A stretch of DNA of 64,000 nucleotides from Macrotrachela quadricornifera (taxonomy: Eukaryota > Rotifera > Eurotatoria > Philodinida > Philodinidae): the NCBI GenBank assembly GCA_022393335.1, contig JAJEKB010021488.1, positions 2,187,215-2,251,214 of the forward strand, in the 5' to 3' direction. Both the position numbers and the translations under genes were made by a program. The notes below the pieces were generated by a model. That model worked only from the letters and a program-made list of their open reading frames with translations. It was not told the DNA's origin and ran no database searches. Positions 12,201-24,136 of this stretch are shown here, in pieces; position 1 is the first letter of the stretch; the number at the start of each line of letters is the position of its first letter.

Positions 12201-12557
12201 AAACCTGATTGGCTTCGACAGACACACAAGCATACATAGATTTTTCAATTTAAGACTCTTTCTTTCAGATAAGAACTTATTTGGAGAATGACACTTATTC
12301 GAGACAAAATGGAGATTCTAAAGTTCTGTGGGTGTTAGTGAAAACAATTTGAAGTATTTGTGTGGACCATAAGAGAGATTCTGAGTATTAGTGTTGAAGG
12401 GGGTCATTTTTGAACTTTGTAGATCGTTTATTTTTTCTAGGAGTTGCATTGTTTGCCGAATAGACGATGGCACAAACTTCACCAGTAAATTTCAGAAGAC
12501 AGGTATCCTGGGGGTGAAGTGAGTGTGATAAGGTGAAGTAAGGATGTGTACAGTTAT

Positions 12558-12642
12558 AGGGATGCACCCGTTGTAGTAGACTGGGTCCCAGTCTGATTGG
12601 ACACTCAGTCCTTCAGTTCTGAACTGGTACTGGTGCATCCCT
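12558..12642. mobile_element. 85-bp hAT-like mini-element
   Basis: Ends AGGGATGCACC and GGTGCATCCCT are perfect 11-bp inverted repeats of a sequence seen at hAT-type ends. Flanks are similar but not identical (GTACAGTT at the left, two bases outside the repeat, and GTACAGCT directly at the right; 7 of 8 bases match), compatible with an old 8-bp duplication. Too short to code. Confidence 0.5.
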
Positions 12643-13004
12643 GTACAGCTGCCATGCAGGGTTGGCGCGATCGGGGGAGGGGGGGTTTAAAACCCGCCCA
12701 ATAATTGAAATTTTTGTTATTGTTGCCAATTAAAAGGTCGAAAACAAGCATGCAGTAGAAATTTTGCTAACTTTTTTCCGAAAATACAGAATCAAACTGT
12801 ATTTTTCTCGAACAAGTTATAGAGTAAAAGCAAAAATCTTTTGCTTCGCGAAAAAGTAGCCATTATACAATCACAGCCGATCTAAAAAATGTCTGATCTT
12901 TCGTTTGAGAGACATGTTATAATGTTTTTCACGTCTTAAGGTCTTCGTTATTGAACAGTTGTGACGAGAGGATCCGCCTCCGGCGGCAAAAGTATTAAGA
13001 AATT

Positions 13005-14262
13005 TCATAAGTTGCATTCGATAATGGTTTAGTTGTTGGAAAGAAACGATTCAGGACAACAGAATTTCTGATCAACCCAGATAAAATTTCCGTTTCACGA
13101 AATGATATCAGTTGTACAAGTGTAATCAGTTTTTACACACTGAAAACTGGGTGGCACGACACTTCCGGGCAAGATGATTTTTTCCTCTGCTCTATTTACG
13201 ATAAGTTAATACTTAGTTCAAACTTTCGAAACAACTGTTTATGAGAAAGTGTTTACGAAAAACAAAATTATGGAAGTAAAGCAATTGGCACAGATACATA
13301 ATGAGTTGTATTTGATGAGTGGTAAAGCAAATATTGAAGAACTAAGCGTTGATAAATCTATTTTAAGAATCTTCACGGGAAATAACATTAAAATCGTTTG
13401 CAAGATTTTTTTATTCGATTGTTTATTATTTCATGTTCTTTGCGTTGAGTTTCTGTTTCTATGTCACCAACCACAAGATTCTAAACTACCAGTAGCGCAA
13501 CCAGGGGGCGGGGAGGGGCAAATGAGCAATTACCCATTCAAAATTTTTGAAGATCGTTTTTTCCCAGCAGAATCTTTTAAAAAAGACGCTTTGCCCACTG
13601 AAATTTTGAGCCTCAAGCAGCTTTTGCTCACTGCTCGTAAATTCCTGTTTGCGCCACTGTAAACTACCCAGATCGAAGCGCGTAGATCGGTTCCGACCGA
13701 AAGACCCCAGGAAATGATCGGAACATAGAAGTAGGAATTCGATCTTTGAATATGGTAATGGCTTTTCTCCGTTTTCGGAGAGAACCAGTCAGCACCGAGG
13801 TACAGATGGTCGTGCAGACACCGAATTTCGGATTCTAACTCCAACCTTTTTGCGGGATGTTTCAGCATGAACCAGTAACTTTCTGGCTGGTTCTGGTCGG
13901 AAAGTCACTGGAATCGGTCACCTGAATCATTATCCTGGAGCATAGTTGCACTTTTTTCTTCTCCTAAGATGCTTGTGATAAATTTGAAAGCACTCATATG
14001 ATCACTCACTACATTCTACAATACTATGCGGACAGGACAATTATTCAGGAAGTTTGGACTAAGTATTAACTTATCATAAACAGAACAGAGAAAAATTCAT
14101 CTTTCATGGAAACGCCTGTGCGCGGAAATATCGGTGAATCGAAAACTTGATTCTGGGAAATGTTGATTCATTGTGCGTTCTGGAAAGCATGGTTTCTACC
14201 AGTCGTTGCTAGTGTGAACGCCTTCGGCGTTAGAAGTATCGAGAATTTTTTTCCAATGTGAT
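13005..14262. repeat. Diverged inverted-repeat region enclosing a MITE
   Basis: AAGTTAATACTTAGTTCAAA near 13204 recurs inverted near 14058 as TTTGGACTAAGTATTAACTT. Weaker inverted similarity extends outward on both sides (GATGATTTTTTCCTCTGCTC near 13172 against GAACAGAGAAAAATTCATC near 14083; CCTCCGGCGG near 12977 against GCCTTCGGCG near 14220). This suggests an old foldback transposon about 1.2 kb long, GC-richer than the surroundings, into which the hAT MITE at 13490 was later inserted. A plus-strand open frame at 13249-13662 runs through the MITE and is not credible as a gene. Confidence 0.45.
13490..13659. mobile_element. 170-bp hAT MITE with perfect 8-bp target duplication
   Basis: The element begins CAGTAGCGCAACCAGGGGGC and ends GTTTGCGCCACTG, so the terminal inverted repeat is CAGTRGCGCAAMC. 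It is flanked on both sides by TAAACTAC (13482-13489 and 13660-13667), an exact 8-bp duplication as made by hAT transposases. No coding capacity; it must have been moved by a transposase in trans. Confidence 0.85.
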
Positions 14263-15595
14263 AGAAAGTCGATTTCCTTCCTCGCAAGACAGAAAAGTAA
14301 AATAGAATTTGTTTCATCGTATAAAGTGTTCTTAATTCGAAAAAACTTGATGAACCATATATAGCGAGAAAATAGCACTAACTCTGTCAGGAAAAAATGT
14401 GATGGTGTCTCCTAATCCTCATTAGTCCGGAACGTCTCGCTGCGCATCGCTCTTCTCTTTTAATACGTGCGTCGTTTATCCTATAACATTAATTAAACTG
14501 TATTGTATATTCAGAAAAATACATCGAACAGACAACTTAAGAATCTTAGAAATAAATAAACAAACACCCTCCTCACCATTATTCGAAAATGTGTATACCC
14601 CAAGGTCAGCAACAATCAGTTTCGTTGTATTATATAAAACTTACTAATTCAATAAATATAATTTCCACTCAACACATTCTATTGCAAAACAAAACAAAAA
14701 AACTCATTCGAACTGCAATCGTAGATAATTTTATGCAGTAGAAATTTCTTTTACTTTTCTCGGCCTTAATATAAAAAAAAAATGATCACTTGTTCAATAC
14801 ACATTCAGTACACCTAACTGAAACAAACAACCTTTAAGCATGAATCTATTCTATACAATGTGAGTTCAATATTTGCTTTCTTCCAATTATTTTTTATTTC
14901 TTCACAGAAACATAGATCAAACTACCATTTGTCGATTGAATAAATTATTTAGATACTAATATAAACCAATTTTTGAAAGGAAAATTAAAAGCTATTCCAT
15001 ATACTGAAATACCAATAAAGTTTTATATTATGTTCAATAGAATTAATTGGTCGGATATTTCAGATTCAAATGAAAAATATATTCTATTTTCTTTTCAACT
15101 TTATCCTATTAAATATTTCTTCAAACGACATTAAAAGGAGTCAACAACACAGCGTAGTCAAACGTCAACTAGCTCATCCATTCGTTCAAACGATCATCCA
15201 ATGACTCACAAACTTCATAATTAAATATTTATTTTCTCTTTCGACATCAGATAATATATTATCCTATGCAATTTCAGCATCTAAAATGTTTAAAAATATT
15301 TTTATCCGATTTTATTCAATTATTTAATTCTTTTTTAATTGTTTACAAAAAATACACAACGTACGCTATCGACATCTATAATCAATGATTTGCTATATGG
15401 AGCTCGTCGTCGCTTAGTCAGCCGCCTCCCAAGCAACCCCCGCAACCGCGTACACAAACAAAAGAGTGGTGATCTTTCTATTTTTTTAGGATTTTTATTG
15501 CAACGTACCAAAGCAGGAAATGCAAATCAGCGCAGCCAAAACGTAGTATCTCTCATTCTGCAAAGACTTAATGCATCTCGCAGACGCATACGTGA
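14263..15595. other. Intergenic up to the assembly gap
   Basis: No recognisable gene. A plus-strand open frame at 15339-15653 includes an R/S/N-rich stretch of higher GC (RRRLVSRLPSNPRNRVHKQK) and runs through the N gap; it matches no family I recognise, and its 3' part cannot be trusted because of the gap. Confidence 0.35.
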
Positions 15596-15605
15596 NNNNN
15601 NNNNN
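15596..15605. other. Assembly gap of 10 N
   Basis: Ten consecutive N bases. The true gap size is not knowable from the sequence, and any feature spanning it is unreliable. Confidence 0.99.
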
Positions 15606-17142
15606 AGGAAGCTTCTTATATGTGCCGGGTGCAGCAAATTCTGGAATCTCTAAAAATGAAATGTTTGTGTATTCAATGTGATTTCACAATAAACTTGATA
15701 GCTTCATTATCGTGAAACACGATTCATAACAACTGTTGAAAATAATTAGTAAAAAATGAGAATATTTCGCAGCCTATCGAACGAGAGATCTATCAGCTGA
15801 TGTTAATCATCTACTATATGTAAAATTTAGAAATAGAAAAACCTTATTTTTTCTCGTCGAGATATAATCTTGTAACACTCATCATAGACTATGACAAGAA
15901 TCTACGCCTACAATCCTTAACATCTAGTCACTCAATGTAACCAACATAGTATCAACTCTCTCTCTTGTTTCATATTTTAAACTGATAAAGTTGGCATTGA
16001 AACTATATTTATATTAAAAAAATCACTCGCCTTATATACATAGAGCTACGACCTTATTTTTGTTTTTGTTTTTGTTTAGATTGTTTTTACCATTTAATAG
16101 TATGATTGTTGACGATCTGCTTCAGTTTAACTCGTAAGATACAGATATACGCGTGCGAATAGCTAAGCTGTCTGAATGCTAGATTAATATTTTAATCATA
16201 CGATATTCGTATTGATTGAGAAACAAATGGTAAAAACTACATGAGAACAGTGTGAAGAACACATAAATGAGGAAATTTTTCTGTGGATATTACTCGACAT
16301 CCTAAATTCTCCTAAACAGAAAAACTTGATTAATTTTGACACGATTTTTATACCTTCATAAAATGATTACAATGGAAAGATAATAGTTTTCGCATCATGT
16401 GAAACAATTAAAAATGCATTCTTAAAATTTTAAAAATTTGATTCAAGTATTTTTTTTCATCTTTCAAAATATCTACTTTTTAATATCTATTATTGCGCCT
16501 CTATGGGCAATTTTTCATTATTGTGATGCATCACATGTCATACTTTTCCAGCTTTTGATTTCATGAATGCAAAGTGATTTGATTCAATTGAAAGTGAGTA
16601 TATTTTCTTACAATCAGATTTAGCAAATTATCAAACTACATAAATTTGTGAAAATACGATCTTTTTTTCTAAATGTCATGTTGGATGCATATGTCTACAG
16701 ATCATATTCCTGTTATATTGTGAACAATATACTTGTTCATTATTTCCGTGCTTTTGAAGCTTCCATAAGCAATATTCAAGGTTACAATCAACAGTATTTC
16801 AGCGTTCATTGGGATTAGTTTAGCTCACAGAAAAACATCTTCTTCTAAAAACTTTCAGAACAACTGTTCCGTTCTGTTTTAAGAACACAGCTGATAATGA
16901 GTTTTTTTTATCCAATGAAATCCTCACGTTTCTACATATTTCCACAAAATATGGCATATTGTATCAATGTACGTTAAAATTTTGAAAATACTGATAGAAC
17001 AAGCAGCCAAATTATGTTGTTAATCAAATTTTTAGAATAATCGAACAAAATTGTTACGTGACATTCATACTGAACTTTTGCAATATTTATTGGTCGATGT
17101 AATCTCTTCGATAAAGAGTCACTCTTTACATCTAAATACAAT
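15606..17142. other. Intergenic, no gene recognised
   Basis: AT-rich sequence without a credible open frame, RNA gene or transposon end. A T-rich run of TTTTTG units lies near 16052-16078. Confidence 0.4.
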
Positions 17143-17264
17143 CAGGCATGTTACTCGACCCTTATTTTTACGGAGGAGGTGTCCACATAATTTGTGAATT
17201 GCATATAATTCATAAATTACGTGGACACCTCCTCCTTAAAAATAAGGGTCCAGTAACATGCCTG
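17143..17264. mobile_element. 122-bp hairpin MITE with target duplication
   Basis: Two arms of about 58 bp form a near-perfect inverted repeat: left CAGGCATGTTACTCGACCCT, right ending in the complementary ACATGCCTG, with a six-base centre (GCATAT). The sequence ATACAAT abuts both ends (17136-17142 and 17265-17271), a clear target-site duplication of up to 7 bp. Only a few mismatches and one short unpaired position separate the arms, so the insertion is young or the hairpin is maintained. Superfamily unknown. Confidence 0.8.
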
Positions 17265-17849
17265 ATACAATGTAAATTAAACCTTCTATAACAATACTTT
17301 GTAGTCCTTTTGATGAACCTCAAAAAACTTCACATTCCATTTGCAATATCAGGATTCTTTTGTATTTGAAATATTGACACATCGAGTCTCTTACATGATC
17401 TATGTCGATGCTCAACTAAAGATACACTATATGAATCTATCTATACAAGCATCTTTGATATACTAATATAATCTGCTTTACTCATTTTATACAATGACAA
17501 TGAGTTTGATTTTCTCCAAACATCAAATGATTCAAAGCAAAGCGAGCTATTTATTCCTGAATGAATCTAACCTCGCCATGAGCTGTCATCATTTAGATGT
17601 TTTTCGAAGATCTAAGTCCAATAAAAAGAAGTATTTTTAGATATTCTTACAATATGTGAGAAAATGTCACAGTATCACTTTTTACATTAGTAACGTTTTA
17701 ATTTTTTGAGCGATAGCTACCTTTGAACCTTTCGACTGTTATCGGCGCCTATAGGCGTCAGTGAAATTGTTATAGAAAAAATAAAGAATATAATTTCTAA
17801 ACTATGTCTTGTCTATACCCCAGGCGAGCAAAAAAGTCAATAGGACGGG

Positions 17850-18600
17850 CAACATGTCTAGTCCATTTTATAATATGCGTCATATTGCCATATCAGGACT
17901 AGTCGCAAAGTTTATGACACTACGTCATGACTAGTCTGATATACTTCGAGCAATAGTCAAGACTAGTATGGTTGATCAGAAATGACATATCTTTGCGTCT
18001 AGACTAGTCCGAACATTAGAAAAACTATGCTACATCAAGTCGAAAACGTCTTTTACACTAGTCAAGGCTAGTCTAACTACACAAGTTGACACTAATATAC
18101 GTTTAAACTAGTCTGATTTTTATAAAAAAAAACAAAATATTTCAAGTGAGCAAAACAAATACTGGAAACGAGCGACACGACTAGTCAAAAATGTTCTTAA
18201 TACCGGTTATGATCAGTCTAAAACGTCTTGTTTATCTGTCCAGACTAGTTATGTTTACGAGAAGTGCCCTACAATCACCTCTGTACTCGTCTAAAACGTC
18301 TGAGAACCCCATCACGTCTAGTCTGTTTTGTCTATTAATCATGTCCAGACCAGTTGGAAGAGTAGAAGAAAAAGTGGAAAGATGGATTCGAACATTCGAT
18401 CCGACAATCATCAATATCTGACGAGGTATTCTGACGATATGCTATGACGCGACACTGGACTAACGTCAACTTAGCTAGTCTAAATATCAAAATAACACTC
18501 GTTCATTGGCTAAACGAAAAAAAACTAACTATGGACAAGTGACTTTACTGATCTGAAACGTCTTAATGAATAGTCAAGACTAGTCTGAACCGTCATGCAA
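17850..18600. repeat. Degenerate ACTAGTC satellite-like array
   Basis: The word ACTAGTC, or one-base variants, recurs at least twelve times (near 17857, 17898, 17930, 17961, 18002, 18055, 18065, 18107, 18180, 18243, 18317, 18585), mostly as GACTAGTCTG. It is often followed by AAAACGTCT or GAACCGTC. The self-complementary core GACTAGTC makes many potential small hairpins. Spacing is irregular (about 30-65 bp). Open frames here (18191-18421 and its antisense) follow from the repeat and are not genes. Confidence 0.7.
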
Positions 18601-21271
18601 ACATGTTATAATTATTCTTTTTCTGAAAATGTATTATCAATCTCGATCCATACTAATCCAAAACTTTTGAACAATTAGTTTGATTCAATAAATTTTTTGA
18701 GCTAATGACTTTGAACTTGATCATTAATGAAAGAAAAAACAACAACAGAATAGGAAACAGGATATTTTTCAATATCTGTATAATTTGTTAATAACAACCG
18801 GCGAATAATGAAATGCTTTTAAAACATAGATTAGATAGTAGAATAACAATCAATTCATTTATCTATCTTTCACTTAGCATAAACTAGTGTTATCATGAAA
18901 GTTTGCTAAACAGTTGCTTCCACATTATTATTAAGTTTTACAGTTGGAATATTTTATTTTCATTATTTTACAAAAGCATTTTAATTATCCTTTTAATTGA
19001 TTCAATCAAACAGAGGAATTTTAAAAGTAAAACTCTAAACATTTACAGTGTATGTCGACAATAATGGTAGTAAAGTGTGTATTTTTGTCTTCTACCTAGA
19101 GTAATAGAAATAGACATTATAAACTTATCATACACTATTGTGTGAACGATGCATCTTTATGTCTATGATCAATTGTCAAATATAATCTACTACATAACGA
19201 TTGTAAACATTATCCACAGTTATTAAATTAATATTATTAGAGAATGTCATCACGGGTGATTTTTCTCTTATAAAAAACGATAAAAAAAAGAAAAAGAAAA
19301 GTCTTTCAACATTAACGGTTTTTAAAAGGTCATTTTATTATGTTCAATGATGAGTTTCTAGTTATTTAAATTTAAATTCAAAAACAGATTTTGATTGAAT
19401 AATTTTAGTTTGTTCTCAGATTTAAATTGTAAAAATCGAGGTACAAAATAAATTTAAATCATAAGTAGAAAACAAATTAATTTTTAAGATTTAATTTTTT
19501 TTTATTTTATCTTTATATTTAATTTTTTTAAATACTTTTTTTAAAAGATCTGAGCAGTGAAAAGAAATTTTCTTAGAAAACAATAAAAATTTCGAAAATT
19601 AACATTAAAAAATCATATCCAATTAATTTGATAATGTATAATAAAATTCTTCTATTAGTACTAAAACTTGAAGAAAAGCGAAGCAAAATTGTATTCAAGA
19701 GCATCTTAAAATGACTATGAATATATACAAGTTGATCCCTTAATTATGTGGCTCAATAGACTAAGCTATGGGTAAGTAATATATTGTGTGCATGTTCGAA
19801 TCTAATCTTCTGAATTATATATTTATATTTAGACTCGTCCAGCACACAATACAACATCATAACCCGTCTGATGTACTATCGCAGATGTCCTTATTTTTTC
19901 CATTCAAAATACATTTTGGACGGGTGTGATGACGGGATGACATTTCTAGTCTTTTTACCCGTCTGAGTATGTAGTAGATCATTTCGAACATCGTGTAATA
20001 ACTTACGATGTTTTCTGATTTTAATGTGTTACATTAATAATATTTTTCTGTATCAACTGTATTTTAATTCACATTTGGTGAGGTTTTATTTTTACAGTAT
20101 AGCTTGTGAATTGATACTTGCTGTTTCAACAAATATGCTAACCTTATTATAACTGTTAGGCCCCCGTTCTGTCAATCTCAATAGATACGACGGATAATAG
20201 TTTACATATATTGATATAAATGTACGTTTCGTGACTGTTAGTGAATGACAGTATAATGTATTATGGAGAAGTCCGATCTTGAAATGCAAGATGAAAAACA
20301 ATAATTCTAGAAAACTGTCACGTCGTGATAGTGCCTTTCGATCAAAGAAAAGGAGGATACCTTGTATCGAGTTTTCTTTAATACTAAACTTTTGAACAAA
20401 ACGTCCAATTTTGAAAACATTCACAGAAAGAAATGTTTTACTCTTTCTGATTAAAAAGTAACACCTGTTATCCATATAAGAATAAAAGAAATATATGAAC
20501 AAAAGATTTATTAGTCTTAAATAACCGTAAATTTGTAAAAGTTACTGCGTAAAAAGATTTTTAGTTACTGAAAAAAAATTAACAGTGGAAAGGTTAACAT
20601 TTTTATTGAAGGAGTTGTGTGGAACAATTTAAATAGGATGATTCTTTAGTGTAGAGAGACCTCTATCATTGGACAAGTACCTCACTTCGAATGATTGATC
20701 TATTGGAAAGATTATGTCAAAACAACAGATACATCCAGTTTTAGGGTGTTAAGCTAGATCTCAAAACATTATCTCATCTTTTGTCGCTCAGAGACAGAAC
20801 CTAGTGATTTGATATTTTGATTATTATCAAAGTTTGATGAGAGCTTTCGTTTGAAATATTAACATTAAATATTAAATTTTTTCCCAGCGCGTTAACAATC
20901 TTGTGTTAAAGTTAGCTAGTTTTGTTTCTTCTACCTAGTGAATCTATCCAGTTTATCGTTTTGACCGAAAACAATAAAAATAAGAACACTTACACTCTTA
21001 CAATCTATTGAGATATATTGTTGAATTTAACAAAACTTCGATATACACGTATTTCCAGAAGCAGGAGCTTTGCCATTCACAAATCTGTTTCGATAAATAT
21101 ATGTCAAAACTATACGGTAGCTACAGTAGTTCATATCTCATTGCATGCATATCAATATATCAGTGATTTACAAAACATCTGTACCGTTTATAAAAAGATA
21201 AAGAATTTCAAATGAGATATAAGGATTATCCAAAAGAGTTCTCTCCGAGACAGTTGAGCAGGAACATATTA
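18601..21271. other. Intergenic, AT-rich, no gene recognised
   Basis: Long AT-rich tract. A 136-codon minus-strand open frame (20092-20502) has no recognisable domain and a composition expected from AT-rich DNA. Two related words ACCCGTCTGA lie near 19862 and 19958 with an inverted GACGGGTGTGATGACGGG between them, probably a small decayed element. Confidence 0.35.
19746..19806 (+). repeat. tRNA-like A/B box pair, possible SINE head
   Basis: TGGCTCAATAGACTAAGC resembles an RNA polymerase III box A and TGTTCGAATCT, about 40 bp on, resembles box B. The flanking parts do not fold into a full tRNA acceptor stem by eye, so a tRNA-derived SINE head or chance is more likely than a working tRNA gene. 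Confidence 0.25.
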
Positions 21272-22983
21272 CCCATATCATGAAAATCGGGCAAAAATCG
21301 ACGATTTTATCGCGATACCTCGGCCGATAAATCGTGCGGTTAATCGCGATCAATGCACGGTTAAATCGCGATTTTTCTTGAATTGATAAGCGCTTTATTT
21401 CTATCCTTAATTTCATATCTAATCTCTTATCTCTGTCCTTAACCTCTTAATTCTATTCCCTTATTTATATCCCTTACTTATTTTTATCCTAAACCCCTTC
21501 ATTCTATATCTACCCCTATCCCTATCCTTAATTCTATATCTACTTCCTACCGTCGTTCCTATCCTCAACTCCTTAATTCTATATCGATTCCCTTATTTCT
21601 ATATCTACTCGCCGATTTCTATTCTTAACCCCATAATTCTGTATCTACCTCCCTATTTCTATCCTTAACCTCTTCTTCCTATCACTAACTCTTTATTTCT
21701 ATATCTGATTCCTTATTTCTACATATACCTCTCAGGAGTATATACAACCCTTTATAACTATTACTGACTCCTTACTCCTATGCTTAAACTATAATGGAAC
21801 TTTTATTTGTATATTGAAGTTATTATATTAGTATCTTACCACTTGCAACTATATCTGACTTAATACCTATGTCTAACCCTTCATAACTGTGCCTTTCCTA
21901 TCGTAGTTATGCTTCAAATTCGAATACCTATATCTCTTCATTGCTAACAAAGTGTGAATTCTTATATCTATACTGAACCACCTATTACTAGCGGTTAGCG
22001 TTTATACCTATATCCAACTCAATAAAACAGTGTCTAACCTCGGCTTGTGTGCTCAGCAGAAAAGTTTTAAAAAATGTTAAAACTTTTGTGTTTGCTGGAA
22101 AAAAAAATTTCACATTATTCAGTAAGTTTCAAAAAAGATTTAATGCTTTAGCATTCGTATGAAGTTAACATTAGCACAATAAACATTTATGTTACTCATG
22201 TAAGCTTTATTTGGATATATAAGTAGAGTTATAATGTGCAAAGAGAACAAAATTGTTGTGACACTAAGGACAAATGTCCAAAAATACAGCAAGTGTAATG
22301 TTGTGCTGTTAGGAACAGTATTTGTTTGCATAATACCGATGCTAACTTAATACAATTGCGAAAATGTCTAATGACTTTGTTAACACTAATAGAGATGCTC
22401 TGCATTCGTTTTTCAATTTTAATAGAAAAATATTAGAGATAGTGTTAAATAATGAAATCCTATAGCTAAGACGATGGTATTGCTCTAATCTCTCGCACCT
22501 ATTATCTGAGGACCTTTCACATAACTATATAGATGCCTTTATATTCGATCTTAGCATATTTATTGATGTCAATCCACTTAAATCTGACAATAATCTGATG
22601 CATATGTTTCACCTCTCAATATCTATTTTCATCTAGCCGCACTATATGTATCTTACGTCTTTTTTTTATTCCGATATTCATGAATGTCTCCTGATATGGG
22701 AGTGACACGAAAGTAATCACATCAATAGTAGAAATTTATTTTATGAACAATCATTTTTCACACAACAGAGTTACTGATTTTGATCGTAAATGCTTCCTTT
22801 AGAATTGCTGTTTACCCTTTTTCTGAATTAAAAAATATTAAATTCACTAAGTCTGTTATTTAGTCGCAACTTAGCAGGAATATAAAAAGTCACCGATTAA
22901 TCGAGATTAAATCGCGATTAATCATCAATATTTTGCAAAATCGCGAGTAATCGTCCAAAACAAGGCGATTTTGTTGACATGGG
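21272..22983. mobile_element. Candidate 1.7-kb element with TCGCGA-rich ends
   Basis: The left end (CCCATATCATGAAAATCG) and the reverse complement of the right end (CCCATGTCAACAAAATCG) align over about 45 bp with about 70 percent identity. Both end regions carry clustered palindromic AATCGCGATT words (left near 21308-21378, right near 22890-22950), like subterminal transposase-binding sites. The interior is mostly pyrimidine-rich repeats and shows no transposase. No matching target duplication was found, so this is a candidate only. Confidence 0.45.
21415..21920 (+). repeat. Pyrimidine-rich degenerate tandem repeat
   Basis: About 500 bp of C/T-rich sequence built from variants of TTATTTCTATCCTTAACCCC and TTAATTCTATATCTAC. 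The period is about 18-20 bp but irregular. There is strong strand asymmetry in purine content. Confidence 0.75.
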
Positions 22984-23049
22984 GAATGTTGAAGTGTATT
23001 GGGATAGAAATTTGAATCCACTCTTTCCCTCTTCTCACGGACTGTGGTC

Positions 23050-23165
23050 AACATCTTTATTAATTAGACACTAATTAATCGATTAATAAAACCACCAGTA
23101 ATGTATTAATTAGTCAGCGCCTGATTAATTCGTGTCTAATTAATTGGCATCTAATTAATTAATCA
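23050..23165. repeat. TAATTAATT palindromic repeat cluster
   Basis: Seven or more copies of CTAATTAATT/ATTAATTAG-type words lie within about 110 bp, separated by short unique words (GACA, CAGCGCC, CGTGT, GGCAT). The cluster can fold into several alternative stems. No gene is present. Confidence 0.6.
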
Positions 23166-24136
23166 CTCATCACTGATCATGACAGACTGGCTCTCGAAGT
23201 GATCACGGGACAAGAAACACAGTCTTGAGACCACGACATACTGTGAAAGACGGCTTTAGAGTACTATCAGAGATCGAGTGTAACTCAGATTTAGTTAAAA
23301 TATTTCTGGAATATCTCCTTGTTTAATTTAAATGCTCTAAAGTAAGGAATAATGTGGAAATATATCCAGCTATGCATAAAAGGCAAGTTTTTAGGAAATA
23401 AGCTACAATGAATACATCCTATTTTACATTTTAATCCTGTAGAGATCGTACGGCACAGCTTCTATATATTACAAATAAAAAATCATAAAATTCTATTATT
23501 TTATGAGGCAAATTTGTTTACGTCGGGCGAAGAAACTATTATGGACACAAACACTTTTTGAAGTTTTCTTATTCTCATTGGAATCTATTTTGCTAAACGA
23601 TTGGACGGCATCTAAATACTTCCCTTGTCAATATCATCACTAAGATGTATTCATTGTATAATACTTTAATAATATGTCCTTTCAAAAGACCATCTCATAT
23701 TACAGTAATATAGCTTTACATTAAATAAAAATGCATACAAAGGTAATGTTAAACTTTAGAGTTATAAATAAACCTTTTGATATTATAAGTATACGAAAAA
23801 AAGTATGGAAAATAAAATAGATTTTAGATAATTTTAAATGTTTTATCGAGCTATAGTATGATGTCAAATGTAATATAAAACTAGTCTTAACCACATGTGC
23901 TTAGGTTTCGATCTAACCTCTTTATCTCGTATGATTTAGTAACATTAAATGTTTTTCTCTTTTTTAAACGTCAACATGATTATGTTAGAAACCAGGAAAT
24001 TTCAATTAAAGTATTATTTTGTTTAGAATAGGGCTTAAAAGATCGATTCGAGTACCTGCATGACATCAAAAAACTACTATTGATCATCTATAAATTGATC
24101 TTAATAAATATTATTCATGTTTACTATAAATTTATA

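Noticed and set aside
13249..13662. 137-codon plus-strand open frame
   Set aside because: Its second half is translated from the hAT MITE at 13490-13659 and its first half lies in a diverged inverted repeat; no recognisable domain.
15339..15653. 104-codon open frame across the N gap
   Set aside because: Translation through unknown bases is meaningless, and the 5' part matches nothing I recognise.
18191..18421. Opposed open frames on both strands
   Set aside because: They lie in the ACTAGTC repeat array; the open frame on both strands is a by-product of the repeat composition.
20092..20502. 136-codon minus-strand open frame
   Set aside because: Composition (F, I, S, Y, L rich) is what AT-rich DNA gives; no domain, no splice context, and no repeat of protein-like pattern.
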